NCBI GenBank assembly: GCA_964409645.1
Contig: CAYPEK010000009.1
Coordinates: 1-63,547 of the forward strand
Length of the DNA stretch: 63,547 bases
Source of the DNA: CAYPEK01 sp964409645
GTDB lineage: Bacteria > UBP15 > UBA6099
Reading direction: 5' to 3'
The notes under the pieces were generated by a model that was not told the origin of the DNA, did no database searches, and saw only the letters and a list, made by a program, of their open reading frames with translations. Below are positions 41,999-50,799 of this stretch, piece after piece (within the stretch, counting starts at the first letter, position 1; every line of letters begins with the position of its first letter). A program made the position numbers and the translations under genes.

Positions 41999-44900
41999 TC
42001 ATTTAGTGATGGTGAGGTCGCAACTCTCGCTACCGGCATATATCCAATAACCGACCCAAGGGATTATTTTGTTGCCGGAATCAGGCGTGATTTTTATGTA
42101 TGCCGATTCGCTCTGGTCAAAATAATATACGGGCAAAAGATTAGTCGCCACGCCGCCACATGCAATGGCCGCATTCCCAGCGCCCCAGTTTATAAGGTCA
42201 ATATATGGATCGGCTATAAGATTCCACCCATTTGACAAAGAGATAGTGTAATTCGCGCTTGTATAATTGCTTGATCCTACATCGACGTTCCCAATATCTT
42301 CTTCTGAATATATCCAGTACCCTCTTGCGAAGGACAAACCGACAGTTCCCGTGGAAGGCGAGAAGTAAGCATATCCACCGTCCATACCGATAATCTCATA
42401 ATCCGAGGTGTCAAAAACATCAGTTGGATTGATGGATGCGTCTTGTACCGATGCTCCCACAAGATTCCAGCCTGAATGCAAGTTCAAACCATTGGCATAC
42501 GGTATAACCGAAACCTGAGCGCTTGATGTTGCCTCGGCGTACAACTTTAAATGGTCGTATGCGAAAACGGAGTAATAAATAGCGGTGTTGTTATCGACAC
42601 CTTCATCGACAAACGAAATCGCCTCGCCTTCATATCTTAGATCGCCGTCTGATGCATCCTCCGGAAAACCACTCGATTTCCTCACAATCGTCACTCCGGT
42701 AAAATCAGAGTCTGCAGGGTTTGTCCACGACAGAGACACCTGATTATTCCCCGGGGTCGCAGCAAGTCCGGTCACCGGACCCGGCGGAGTTATATCCACT
42801 GTTTGCCCGTTTGAACTCTTTACCGCGGAAAACAAACCTGCCCCGTTCTGCGATTTTACGGAAAAATAATATGTCGAACCGTCAGTCAGAGTTAATCCCG
42901 AATAAGTAACTGAAGTGCTTAACCCGTTACTTGTCCAACCCAAGATATCGGTTGCGCCGGCGCTTGTCCCGATCGCAAACCAGTAGGCGGCAATTCCGCT
43001 CTGCGGGTCGCCCGACCCGGTCCAATTAGCCGTTAACCTCGTCGATGAAGTCGAGTACTGCACATCCGAACCCGAGCCGTCATACACTACAGCAATTGTC
43101 GATGGAGCGGTCGTATCAATTACGGCGCCGTTTGAATTCGCTGCATCCGAAAAAAGACCGGCACCGTTTTCTGATTTTACCGCCACATAATATTTCTTTC
43201 CATTTTCAAGTGTCAGCCCGCTCTTTGTTACCAAAGTATTGGTGGCATTCGATGTCCAGTTGATAACATCCGTCGCTCCGGCGTTCGTCCCTATCGCAAA
43301 CCAGTAAGCAACTACTCCCGACTCTCCATCAACCGCACCCGCCCAATTCGCGGAAAGGACACTTGTCGAGGTCGAAAAACTCAGATCGTCACCCGTTCCG
43401 TCGCGTACGTAAGCAAGAGACGACGGCTGCGTGTAATCCACAATTTGCCCGTCCGAACTCACAAAGCCCGACAAACCGCCACCGCCGTTCATTGCTTTCA
43501 CACTAAAATAATATTTTTCGCCATTTGTCAAAGTCAATCCGGTTCTGGCGGCTGACGTAGCATTGCCGTTATCGGCCCAGCCGACAACGTCCGTCGCCCC
43601 GGTGCTCGTACCTATTGCATACAAATAGCCATCGATACCACTTTGCAAATCCGACGATTCGGCCCAATTCGCACTGAGCACTGATGAGCTCGTGGCGTAG
43701 GTCATATCGCTTCCCAAACCGTCATAAATGAAAGACGGCGCTTCCGGAGAAGTACTATCGACCGTTTGACCGTCCGACACCACAGTTTCCGACATCATCC
43801 CGACATTGTTGATCGCTTTCACCGCGATGTAGTACGTGTCCCCGTCAGTTAAAGTCAAACCACTTTTAGTGACACAATTCACATTCCCGACTTCCGACCA
43901 ATCCGCGATATCCGTCCCGCTTGGACTTGTTCCAATTGCATATACATACCCTGCTATTCCGCTTTCGCCATCGGACGCCGGTGTCCAATTAGCGCTCAAA
44001 TCCGATGTCGATGATGCAAAATCCCTGTCCACAAGCGATTTGTCGCCATCGTACAATCCGGCAACGGCTTCGGGTTGCGTCGTATCTATAACAACGCCGT
44101 CCGAAACTATGGCCTCGGAAATACCTCCTGCGCCGTTGACCGCCTCGACCGCAAAATAATATTTTTGCCCTTCAGCAAGTGCTAAACCGCTTTTGACCGC
44201 GCTTGTCGCAAGTCCGGCGCCGGTCCAATCAACAACATCGGTTGCTCCCGCCGTCGTTCCGATCGCATATAAATAGCCTGCCACGCCCGTTTCAGAGTCT
44301 TCCGCGGCGGACCACTCTGCGCTCATTGTTGTCGTGTCCGTTGAAAAATCTATATCCGTACCGATTCCGTCAATCACGCCTCCTGTGAAAACGGGAGGTG
44401 TCCCTTCGTAAATCTGACCGTTTGAATTAGCGGTCGAGGAAGACATCAATCCTGCGGAGTTCTCGACTTTTACCGAGAAGTAATATGTCACNNNNNNNNN
44501 NNNNNNNNNNNNNNNNNNNNNNNNNNNNNNNNNNNNNNNNNNNNNNNNNNNNNNNNNNNNNNNNNNNNNNNNNNNNNNNNNNNNNNNNNNNGCGTAATCG
44601 TAAACCCTTGCGGAAATATAATTCTTCCCTTCCTGCAGCGCGTCCCAGACTGCTTCCGGTACAGCCCAGTCAGTTGTAAATGAATCACTCTTTATTCCCG
44701 TTTCAACATCGGTCCAATCAATCAAATCGCCGCAATTCGAGTTCGTGGAACACACACGAACCTGAAAATTATTTATGTGCGAACCGCCGCTGTCCGAAAA
44801 ATCGATGTTGTAAATGCCGTCGTTCGCCCCCCTCCACACATCGTCTCCCGTTTGATTATCCGTGATGGCCGGCGGTGTTGTGTCCTCATCGCCTCGTACA

Positions 44901-46714
44901 ACTATAATCGTTCCGTTTGATCCAACTGAAAACGTGTCTTTGTAACCTGCCCAGATAATATTTTTCAAGTCGCCTTCGGAATACGAATAATCAATTCCCC
45001 ATGTAGCGCCTCCGTCGGTCGTGGCGTACATTATCCCGCCCACTCCCGCGGCATATCCATTCAATTCGTCGTAGAAGCCGACAGAATACAAATCGTAAGT
45101 CGTTCCCATTGAATAAATGCTCCACGTATCTCCGCCGTCGGTGGTTTTTAATATCGTTCCCCTTCCACCCGCAATGAATCCCACCGATGAGTTAACAAAA
45201 TTCACTGAATAAAGAGTATTCGTGGTGCCCGTTGTTTTCGAGATCCACGTATCTCCGCCATCGGTTGTTTTAATGCACTTACCGATGGTTCCAACCGCAA
45301 AACATGTTTCGGAATCCGGGCATGATACTGAATAAAGAATGTTCGCGACTCCGGTAGTCAGAGAACTCCACGTATCTCCGGAATCGACCGTTTTTATCGC
45401 CGTTCCGTTTTGTCCCACCGCATAACCGACAGATTCACTCGGAAAAACAACCGATCTGAAATCTTTAATCACCGGCGACGTAAGAGAGGACCAATTCAAA
45501 CCGCTGTTTGTTGTTTTTAATATAGTTCCGGAAGCGCCTACCGCATATCCATTATAAACATCGGTAAAAGCCACCGAATAAAGAGCCTCCGAAGTCCCGG
45601 AAGTCTGCGCCGCCCAAGATTCGCCACCGGTCGCGGTTTTCAAAATTGTGCCATTGTTGCCGACCGACCACCCCAACATTGCGTTGCTGAAAAACGACGA
45701 ATTAAGTGTTTCTTCAGTCACCGTTGCGTTCTTCTCGCTCCATGCCGTCCCGCTGTTTGTCGTTTTTATGATCTCGCCTGATGACCCCGCTGCATATCCC
45801 GTCGTAGCCGTTTTGAAATCGATCGTATATATATCATCCGTCGTTCCGGACGCGAGGGTCGTCCATGTTGTTCCTCCGTTCGTGGTCTTAAGGATTGTGC
45901 CCGACCCGCCGCCCGCATATCCGTTCGAGGTGTCAACAAAATAAATGGAATTCAGCGATTGTGTCGTTCCCGACGTCTGGGATGTCCAACTCGTTCCGCC
46001 GTTTATTGTTTTGATAATACTTCCGCTCGACGTACACGCATATCCAATAAGGCTCGACTCAAAATGAATGCTGCTAATCGACGCCCCTACTCCTGAACTT
46101 TCACTTGTCCACGACGTTCCACCGTTTAATGTTTTATAAATTCCCCCGGAGGCGCCGGCTACCCAACCCGTATTTGCGTCGGCGAAATACACCGTCTGTA
46201 AAGCGGACGACGTGGGACTGGTCAGAAGGGTCCAACTGCTTCCGCCGTCCGTTGTTTTTATCACAACCGCGTCTCCCACGGCATACCCGGTAGATGTATC
46301 GGTGAAAAAAACCGATCTGAGAGTACTGGTGGTGGGAGATGTAACCGCGAACCACGAAGCCCCGGCATCCGAAGTCTTTACAATCGTTCCAGACTCCCCA
46401 ACCGCAACTCCTGAAAGAATATTTACAAAATACACACCGTAAAAATCATTTGAAGTCGCGGTTTCAATTTCGGTCCACGATGAAAAACCGTCTGTTGTAT
46501 GAATGATTGTGCCGTTGTTTCCAACAACGTAACCATTGTACGAATCCAAAAAAAATATTGAATTGATGATGGAGCCGGTCGGTGTCGGATTCAGCCATTC
46601 CCAGCTTTTGCACGGCATACCGATCAGTAAAATCACAAAAATAGAAAAAACAATCAAATGAATCTTAATTCTTATATTAGAAATTTTTTTTGAGCAATTT
46701 CTCAAGATAGACAT
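41999..46714 (-). CDS. Giant secreted repeat protein: Ycf48-like repeats plus FN3-like repeats (interrupted by assembly gap)
   Basis: About 1571 residues as drawn, but 100 N lie inside it, so length and frame across the gap are not known. A signal-like hydrophobic segment (IHLIVFSIFVILLIGMPC) is followed by 14 tandem units of about 41 residues with the Ycf48/HCF136 pattern LYSVxFxDxxxGYAVGxxGTILKTTDGGxTW, which predicts beta-propeller folds. After a short linker and the gap come at least five FN3-like units of about 105 residues. Each has GYLYAIGTxxGATDV and GLTLTxGxxYYFSVKAxNGAG. One standard FN3 and a C-terminal pair of GWNLV/GWNLI modules follow. It is probably an extracellular adhesin or surface protein. 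The start is uncertain; no ribosome site is seen at the ATG chosen. Confidence 0.8.
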   Translation of the reverse strand: MSILRNCSKKISNIRIKIHLIVFSIFVILLIGMPCKSWEWLNPTPTGSIINSIFFLDSYNGYVVGNNGTIIHTTDGFSSWTEIETATSNDFYGVYFVNILSGVAVGESGTIVKTSDAGASWFAVTSPTTSTLRSVFFTDTSTGYAVGDAVVIKTTDGGSSWTLLTSPTSSALQTVYFADANTGWVAGASGGIYKTLNGGTSWTSESSGVGASISSIHFESSLIGYACTSSGSIIKTINGGTSWTSQTSGTTQSLNSIYFVDTSNGYAGGGSGTILKTTNGGTTWTTLASGTTDDIYTIDFKTATTGYAAGSSGEIIKTTNSGTAWSEKNATVTEETLNSSFFSNAMLGWSVGNNGTILKTATGGESWAAQTSGTSEALYSVAFTDVYNGYAVGASGTILKTTNSGLNWSSLTSPVIKDFRSVVFPSESVGYAVGQNGTAIKTVDSGDTWSSLTTGVANILYSVSCPDSETCFAVGTIGKCIKTTDGGDTWISKTTGTTNTLYSVNFVNSSVGFIAGGRGTILKTTDGGDTWSIYSMGTTYDLYSVGFYDELNGYAAGVGGIMYATTDGGATWGIDYSYSEGDLKNIIWAGYKDTFSVGSNGTIIVVRGDEDTTPPAITDNQTGDDVWRGANDGIYNIDFSDSGGSHINNFQVRVCSTNSNCGDLIDWTDVETGIKSDSFTTDWAVPEAVWDALQEGKNYISARVYDYXXXXXXXXXXXXXXXXXXXXXXXXXXXXXXXXXXVTYYFSVKVENSAGLMSSSTANSNGQIYEGTPPVFTGGVIDGIGTDIDFSTDTTTMSAEWSAAEDSETGVAGYLYAIGTTAGATDVVDWTGAGLATSAVKSGLALAEGQKYYFAVEAVNGAGGISEAIVSDGVVIDTTQPEAVAGLYDGDKSLVDRDFASSTSDLSANWTPASDGESGIAGYVYAIGTSPSGTDIADWSEVGNVNCVTKSGLTLTDGDTYYIAVKAINNVGMMSETVVSDGQTVDSTSPEAPSFIYDGLGSDMTYATSSSVLSANWAESSDLQSGIDGYLYAIGTSTGATDVVGWADNGNATSAARTGLTLTNGEKYYFSVKAMNGGGGLSGFVSSDGQIVDYTQPSSLAYVRDGTGDDLSFSTSTSVLSANWAGAVDGESGVVAYWFAIGTNAGATDVINWTSNATNTLVTKSGLTLENGKKYYVAVKSENGAGLFSDAANSNGAVIDTTAPSTIAVVYDGSGSDVQYSTSSTRLTANWTGSGDPQSGIAAYWFAIGTSAGATDILGWTSNGLSTSVTYSGLTLTDGSTYYFSVKSQNGAGLFSAVKSSNGQTVDITPPGPVTGLAATPGNNQVSLSWTNPADSDFTGVTIVRKSSGFPEDASDGDLRYEGEAISFVDEGVDNNTAIYYSVFAYDHLKLYAEATSSAQVSVIPYANGLNLHSGWNLVGASVQDASINPTDVFDTSDYEIIGMDGGYAYFSPSTGTVGLSFARGYWIYSEEDIGNVDVGSSNYTSANYTISLSNGWNLIADPYIDLINWGAGNAAIACGGVATNLLPVYYFDQSESAYIKITPDSGNKIIPWVGYWIYAGSESCDLTITK
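42490..44440 (-). repeat. Tandem FN3-like coding repeats (about 315 bp period)
   Basis: Five similar in-frame units of about 105 codons plus a partial one next to the gap, with proline-led boundaries (PPVFTGGVIDG, QPEAVAGLYDG, SPEAPSFIYDG, QPSSLAYVRDG, APSTIAVVYDG). High mutual similarity makes short-read collapse likely here. Confidence 0.8.
44492..44591. other. Assembly gap (100 N)
   Basis: Exactly 100 unknown bases, a standard scaffold spacer. The true length is unknown. It falls in the FN3 repeat region of the giant protein, so one or more repeat units are probably missing. Confidence 0.98.
44860..46570 (-). repeat. Fourteen Ycf48-like coding repeats (about 123 bp period)
   Basis: Fourteen in-frame units of about 41 codons, each with a GYAVG-type turn and a K-T-T-x-G-G-x-T-W ending. 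The count is by eye; unit 3 is one residue shorter and unit 14 lacks the Trp end. Confidence 0.85.
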
Positions 46715-46882
46715 CTCATTTTTAATTATCTCATGTCGTTGCTTATTTAGACGTAAAAAAAACAATTTACCATATAATAATACCAATGTTTTTAGTATTT
46801 GACTATTTATATGCTTACCTCTATGCTAATCATCTAAGCAGACTGGTTATATACACTGCAAATTCTTGTCAGAGAGGCCTCG

Positions 46883-48565
46883 ATGGCTGCTAAAAAGAAA
46901 TTTTCGGACACATTTTCCGCATCAGGAGGTACGGACGAGGACAAACAAAAGCGTTTTGCGGCCGGCGGCCTTATAGCGATGGGCGCATTCTTGGCTGGCG
47001 GCATTTTCCAGATACTCTGGATGAACGCAATCACAATGAAACTTGGCAAACAGGATATGGGTTTGTTCGGCCCGCTTCTTTTTGCGTTTTATGCGGCCGG
47101 AACCGTGATCGCTTTGGGAGTGCCGCAAACCATCACCACATTCGTTTCGCTTCATTATGAAAATGAGTTTGAAGAATCCCGAAAGTTCATAACGGACGGG
47201 ATGAGACTATTGTGCCTTTCAGCTATTTCAGTTTTATTGATCGGATGCGTAATTCCGATAATTCTGGTGTTGACCAGCGCTTTATCGACTATCAATGCTG
47301 CGTTAATCATAGCCTTTATTGTGTCGATATCGATGATGGCTATGTTCTGGGGCATCAATTCGATCCTAAACGGATTTCAACGTCTCGATCTTGTTTCGGT
47401 GGGCAATATTGTTTTTCCGATTGTTCAATACGGCGCGTCTTTAGTTTTAATTATCGTTGCACAGAAAATAACCGGCGCGGAAAAAAGATGGGATGTAGTG
47501 GGATCCGTACTCGGCTTAGGACTCGGGCAAGGAGCCGCAGGAATAGCAGCGCTTATCGTTCTGACTGCAAATAAAACAGTTTCGATAAAAGAACTTTTCG
47601 GGTTCAAATCCTCCCACGGGCTTTTCGTAAAGATACTCAAGTTCGGAGGATGGGCGGCAGCCGCTCTCGTTATCATGACTCTTATCCAGAATCTGCCCAG
47701 TGTGGTCGTGAGGCTCATTGGGATGAAATGGCTTCTGTTCAATTCCGATCCTGTACTGTGCGAAGGTGAGATAGGGTTGTTCAGCACGTCGATGATTTTT
47801 GGGATGGCGACAATGCTTATTGTCGGAATAGCTATGGCAATAATTCCCGCTATTTCCGAAGCGGAGGGACAAGGCCGCCATGATATGATGCAAAAGTATT
47901 ACAATACAGGTTTCTCTCAGGCGTTCGTCATACTTGTTGCCTTTATTGCGGTTTTTGCAGCGGTGATAGGCCCGCTTATCGAGATCATGAGCGGCCCGGA
48001 ATATCCCGCAAGCGTAATGGGCATACTCGGCACTCTTGCGGTTATAGGAGGTGCGGGATGCGGAGCTCTTTACCTTCTTATAAACATATTTATCGGACTT
48101 AAGAAACCGCAGGTCCCGGCCGTTGTATTGTTTATCGTTATCACACTTATGTTCGTTTTAATTACCGGTTTGAGTTTTGCTTTCAAAAAAGTCGTATGGG
48201 CGGCGATTGGATTCGACATTGCGACGTGGCTAGGCGCCATAATTATGTTCGCGTGGGCGAAAAAAACATTTAAGCTCAACTTCCCAACACGAGCGCTTCT
48301 GGAACCTGTCGCCGCGGCGGCAATCCCTCTGGCGATTGTGCTCACGGTTTTAAAGAAACCGACCGCCTTGTGGGTAAAAATATCCGATAATGCAGTCGCA
48401 GGCGCCACAAAATTCTATGTGAACGGAATTTTAGGTTATTACAAGATAGACACAAGTCAATTATGGAAAGTGGGCGCCGCACTTCTAATAATCTTGGTTC
48501 CGTACGCCCTGATTATGGTTCTGTTAGGGAAAAGGAAGCAAAAAGATCAACCCGAAAACGGATAA
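46883..48565 (+). CDS. Polysaccharide flippase-like membrane protein (MATE/Wzx superfamily)
   Basis: 560 residues with 12-14 predicted transmembrane helices and a lipid-flippase layout: an N-terminal GLIAMGAFLAGGIFQILWMN helix, and loops KLGKQDMGLFGPLLFAF and GIAMAIIPAISEAEGQGRHD, the latter typical of Wzx/MurJ-type proteins. It would move an undecaprenyl-linked glycan across the inner membrane. AGAGG precedes the ATG. It stands alone, but with the transferase at 27001, the WbqC/GT2 cluster and the ligase at 15193 it could complete one surface glycan route. Confidence 0.82.
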   Translation: MAAKKKFSDTFSASGGTDEDKQKRFAAGGLIAMGAFLAGGIFQILWMNAITMKLGKQDMGLFGPLLFAFYAAGTVIALGVPQTITTFVSLHYENEFEESRKFITDGMRLLCLSAISVLLIGCVIPIILVLTSALSTINAALIIAFIVSISMMAMFWGINSILNGFQRLDLVSVGNIVFPIVQYGASLVLIIVAQKITGAEKRWDVVGSVLGLGLGQGAAGIAALIVLTANKTVSIKELFGFKSSHGLFVKILKFGGWAAAALVIMTLIQNLPSVVVRLIGMKWLLFNSDPVLCEGEIGLFSTSMIFGMATMLIVGIAMAIIPAISEAEGQGRHDMMQKYYNTGFSQAFVILVAFIAVFAAVIGPLIEIMSGPEYPASVMGILGTLAVIGGAGCGALYLLINIFIGLKKPQVPAVVLFIVITLMFVLITGLSFAFKKVVWAAIGFDIATWLGAIIMFAWAKKTFKLNFPTRALLEPVAAAAIPLAIVLTVLKKPTALWVKISDNAVAGATKFYVNGILGYYKIDTSQLWKVGAALLIILVPYALIMVLLGKRKQKDQPENG

Positions 48566-48930
48566 ATTAGCGTTTTTCGGAATTGTGATTTACCGGCAAA
48601 AAAATACTCCCTCTATCGAGGGAGTTTTCCAAGGAGGTTATGAAAAGGCCCATTCCCTTTCAATAATATTATACCTCGGTTTCTCGAATTCAAACAACTT
48701 TTTCCCATAGCGTAATAAACGAGTTGAATTAATCCGTTTTTTACAAATAAATGCTCTTTTTTACGTGATTTTATGCCGGCTAATAATAATAAACCATGCT
48801 CATTTCTTTGTTCAGGAAACAGTAATTCTTGCAATTTCATGATTGCAAGGACATAATTTTATTGATTCATGTTGAATCGACTTATTTGCGATGATATGAG
48901 AAACTACTCCACATTTATGAATACAAATAT
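48566..48930. other. Gene-free region before the TPR/two-component group
   Basis: It contains one terminator (48606-48628) and otherwise A/T-rich sequence. A 75-codon open frame on the minus strand crosses the terminator and is not credible as a gene. Confidence 0.5.
48606..48628. terminator. Bidirectional intrinsic terminator
   Basis: ACTCCCTC-TATC-GAGGGAGT is a perfect 8-bp stem with a tetraloop. It is flanked by an A-tract on the left and TTT on the right, and lies 41 bases after the flippase stop. Confidence 0.85.
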
Positions 48931-48936
48931 TACAAT
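48931..48936 (+). promoter_or_regulatory. -10 element of the TPR/two-component operon
   Basis: TACAAT with TCCACA 17 bases upstream (48908-48913). The -10 ends 8 bases before the GTG at 48945, which would make the mRNA leaderless. Confidence 0.4.
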
Positions 48937-48944
48937 ATACCTAC

Positions 48945-50156
48945 GTGGGACATCTTACTGTTTTGATATTTCGAAAATCTGATAATGTCATTAATTCAAT
49001 GCCGTCAGCATCGGTGATACTCGTAGCCGGAATAGCATCGATATTTTTACTGTTATTTTTCGTGTTTTGCCCAATTAAGGCTGAATCGGCCGATTATCAT
49101 ACAATAGCAGTAATTGACGACACAAATCGTATGAATCCTTCCGATGCCTCACTTACACATGCAATTAACTCTGTTACTTCGTACAGGCTCGAAACCGTCG
49201 AAGGAGTCAGCGTAGTCCCTTCTTTCGATCTCGATATGTATATTCAGGAAAGCGATATCGATTCGTTATGGTCCATGGATAAGCCGACAGCAAAGAAGTT
49301 TTCTCGCGCCTCCAATGCCGACCTGATTATCATCGGGAGGCATATACTCTCGTCGTCAGGCTCGGCAAACATCGAATTCCATATAATTTATCTTGCCCTC
49401 GACGAAACAATAAGAACATCAAAGATCAGCATTAAACATTTGACATCAAATGTTGAATCGATGCAAAAAGATGTTTTCGATAAACTATCGGATAAACTCC
49501 CTATCTCACACAAAAATATCAATTGGAAGAAACAAAACATCATCAAAAAGAAAAACGTATTCAACCTCTTCGGAGAAGGGCTAAGGAATATAGCGGACCA
49601 GCGCGACGAAGCGGGCCTTTCCTCTTTCGAGAAAGCGCTGAAAATCGATCCCGGCGACCGCGATATTCATTATTACATCGGTCGATATTACGCCGCGAAG
49701 CAATATAATTATGAGAGAGCAACATACCATTTGAATGAGATTCTAAAGAACAATCATGCCGATTCGCGCGCGCATTACTGGCTCGGATTCACGTATTATT
49801 TGAAAGCCGACTATGCGTCCGCGCTGAAGGAATTCGAAACGGTAAAGTCGCAATCGCCATATATAGTTGAAAACCTGTTGCTTTTAGGAACATTATACGA
49901 AGAAAAAGGCAACTACTCCGCCGCCGCGGGAAGCTATCGCGATGCGTTGAAGCTCGTGCCTCAACGCGCTTCGATATGGTATTCTCTCGCCGCCGCGCTT
50001 TCGATAACGGGGAAATCCGACGAGGCTATCAGCGCGTTGAAACGTACGCTCGAACTTGATAAGAAAGGCTTCTACGACATGGTCCGCACCGACGCGGATC
50101 TGGCGCCTTTGAGAAAATCGCAGGCATATCAAAAGCTCATTGAATCGTACAAATGA
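48945..50156 (+). CDS. Exported CsgG/FlgO-like protein with TPR domain
   Basis: 403 residues from GTG 48945. This start is kept because it supplies the Arg-Lys before the signal helix (SVILVAGIASIFLLLFFVF), which the internal ATG at 48999 lacks. Residues about 50-200 have the beta-alpha pattern of CsgG/FlgO/TolB-N-like domains (YHTIAVIDDTNR, SNADLIIIGRHIL). Residues about 205-400 are TPRs (AGLSSFEKALKIDPGDRDIH; AHYWLGFTYYLKADYASAL; EAISALKRTLELD). It is probably periplasmic or outer-membrane associated. It is the first gene of a four-gene group ending in a sigma-54 regulator, so it may feed envelope information to the kinase. Confidence 0.75.
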   Translation: MGHLTVLIFRKSDNVINSMPSASVILVAGIASIFLLLFFVFCPIKAESADYHTIAVIDDTNRMNPSDASLTHAINSVTSYRLETVEGVSVVPSFDLDMYIQESDIDSLWSMDKPTAKKFSRASNADLIIIGRHILSSSGSANIEFHIIYLALDETIRTSKISIKHLTSNVESMQKDVFDKLSDKLPISHKNINWKKQNIIKKKNVFNLFGEGLRNIADQRDEAGLSSFEKALKIDPGDRDIHYYIGRYYAAKQYNYERATYHLNEILKNNHADSRAHYWLGFTYYLKADYASALKEFETVKSQSPYIVENLLLLGTLYEEKGNYSAAAGSYRDALKLVPQRASIWYSLAAALSITGKSDEAISALKRTLELDKKGFYDMVRTDADLAPLRKSQAYQKLIESYK

Positions 50157-50178
50157 GCCGCGTTTAAGGAGTTGCGTT

Positions 50179-50799
50179 TTGTCACACTTTGCGCATTGCA
50201 AACCCAACAGGATGTCAATTGTAATATTACTTCTTTTGATTTCGCTGATTCCCGTTCTCCATAACGGGTGTTCGGCAAATAGCAGTAAGAACAATTCAGC
50301 AAAAAAGGCAAGCAACGCATCACAGCCGCCGACACCCTCCCCAATGCAAGGCCAGCTCACGATGGAGGTTAATAAAGCCGCCGGAAATTCCCCCGTTCTT
50401 TCGGAAGTTCGCAACTCCGGTATCCTTCGCGCATCCGTGGAATGCAACAGGCCGCCTCTATGCTATAAGGATAAATATGGAGTTGCCCGCGGTTTTGAAG
50501 TCAACATTTTGCAGCAGGCAGCCTCCGCGATGGGCGTTAAGCTAAACATCGTGCCTCCCGAAACGGAATCACCAATAAGCGGTCCCTCCCAGTATTCAAA
50601 AGCAAAACCGGATAACGCATTAATTCCGTACTATTACTCATCAAAAACCGGTTGGCTCGCATTCCGCGTTAACGGCGACGACGGTTTTATCAAAGCAACA
50701 AGACTGATAATTGACCATCTTTACGACACAGGCACATATCAGCAACTTTTCGTCAATATGACGAAAGAAACTCAAAATAGCGGAACGGCGGACAAATAA
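50179..50799 (+). CDS. Reduced family-3 solute-binding-like lipoprotein
   Basis: 206 residues. The start is a TTG at 50179, decided by AAGGAG 7 bases upstream; the longer frame runs back into the previous gene. A hydrophobic signal (SIVILLLLISLIPVL) ends at a Cys (HNGC), so a lipoprotein is likely though the lipobox is poor. The mature part opens like an amino-acid-binding protein (SGILRASVECNRPPLCYKDKYGVARGFEVNILQQAA) and closes like one (YDTGTYQQLF). The central lobe of about 80-100 residues is missing, with the join near PETESPISG. Its stop overlaps the kinase ATG (TAATG), suggesting a ligand-sensing partner for that kinase. Confidence 0.7.
   Translation: MSHFAHCKPNRMSIVILLLLISLIPVLHNGCSANSSKNNSAKKASNASQPPTPSPMQGQLTMEVNKAAGNSPVLSEVRNSGILRASVECNRPPLCYKDKYGVARGFEVNILQQAASAMGVKLNIVPPETESPISGPSQYSKAKPDNALIPYYYSSKTGWLAFRVNGDDGFIKATRLIIDHLYDTGTYQQLFVNMTKETQNSGTADK

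Noticed and set aside
44485..44688. Short ORFs spanning the N run
   Set aside because: They are artefacts of translating unknown bases.
48613..48840. 75-codon minus-strand ORF after the flippase
   Set aside because: It runs through a clear bidirectional terminator, has no ribosome site and no similarity that I recognise.
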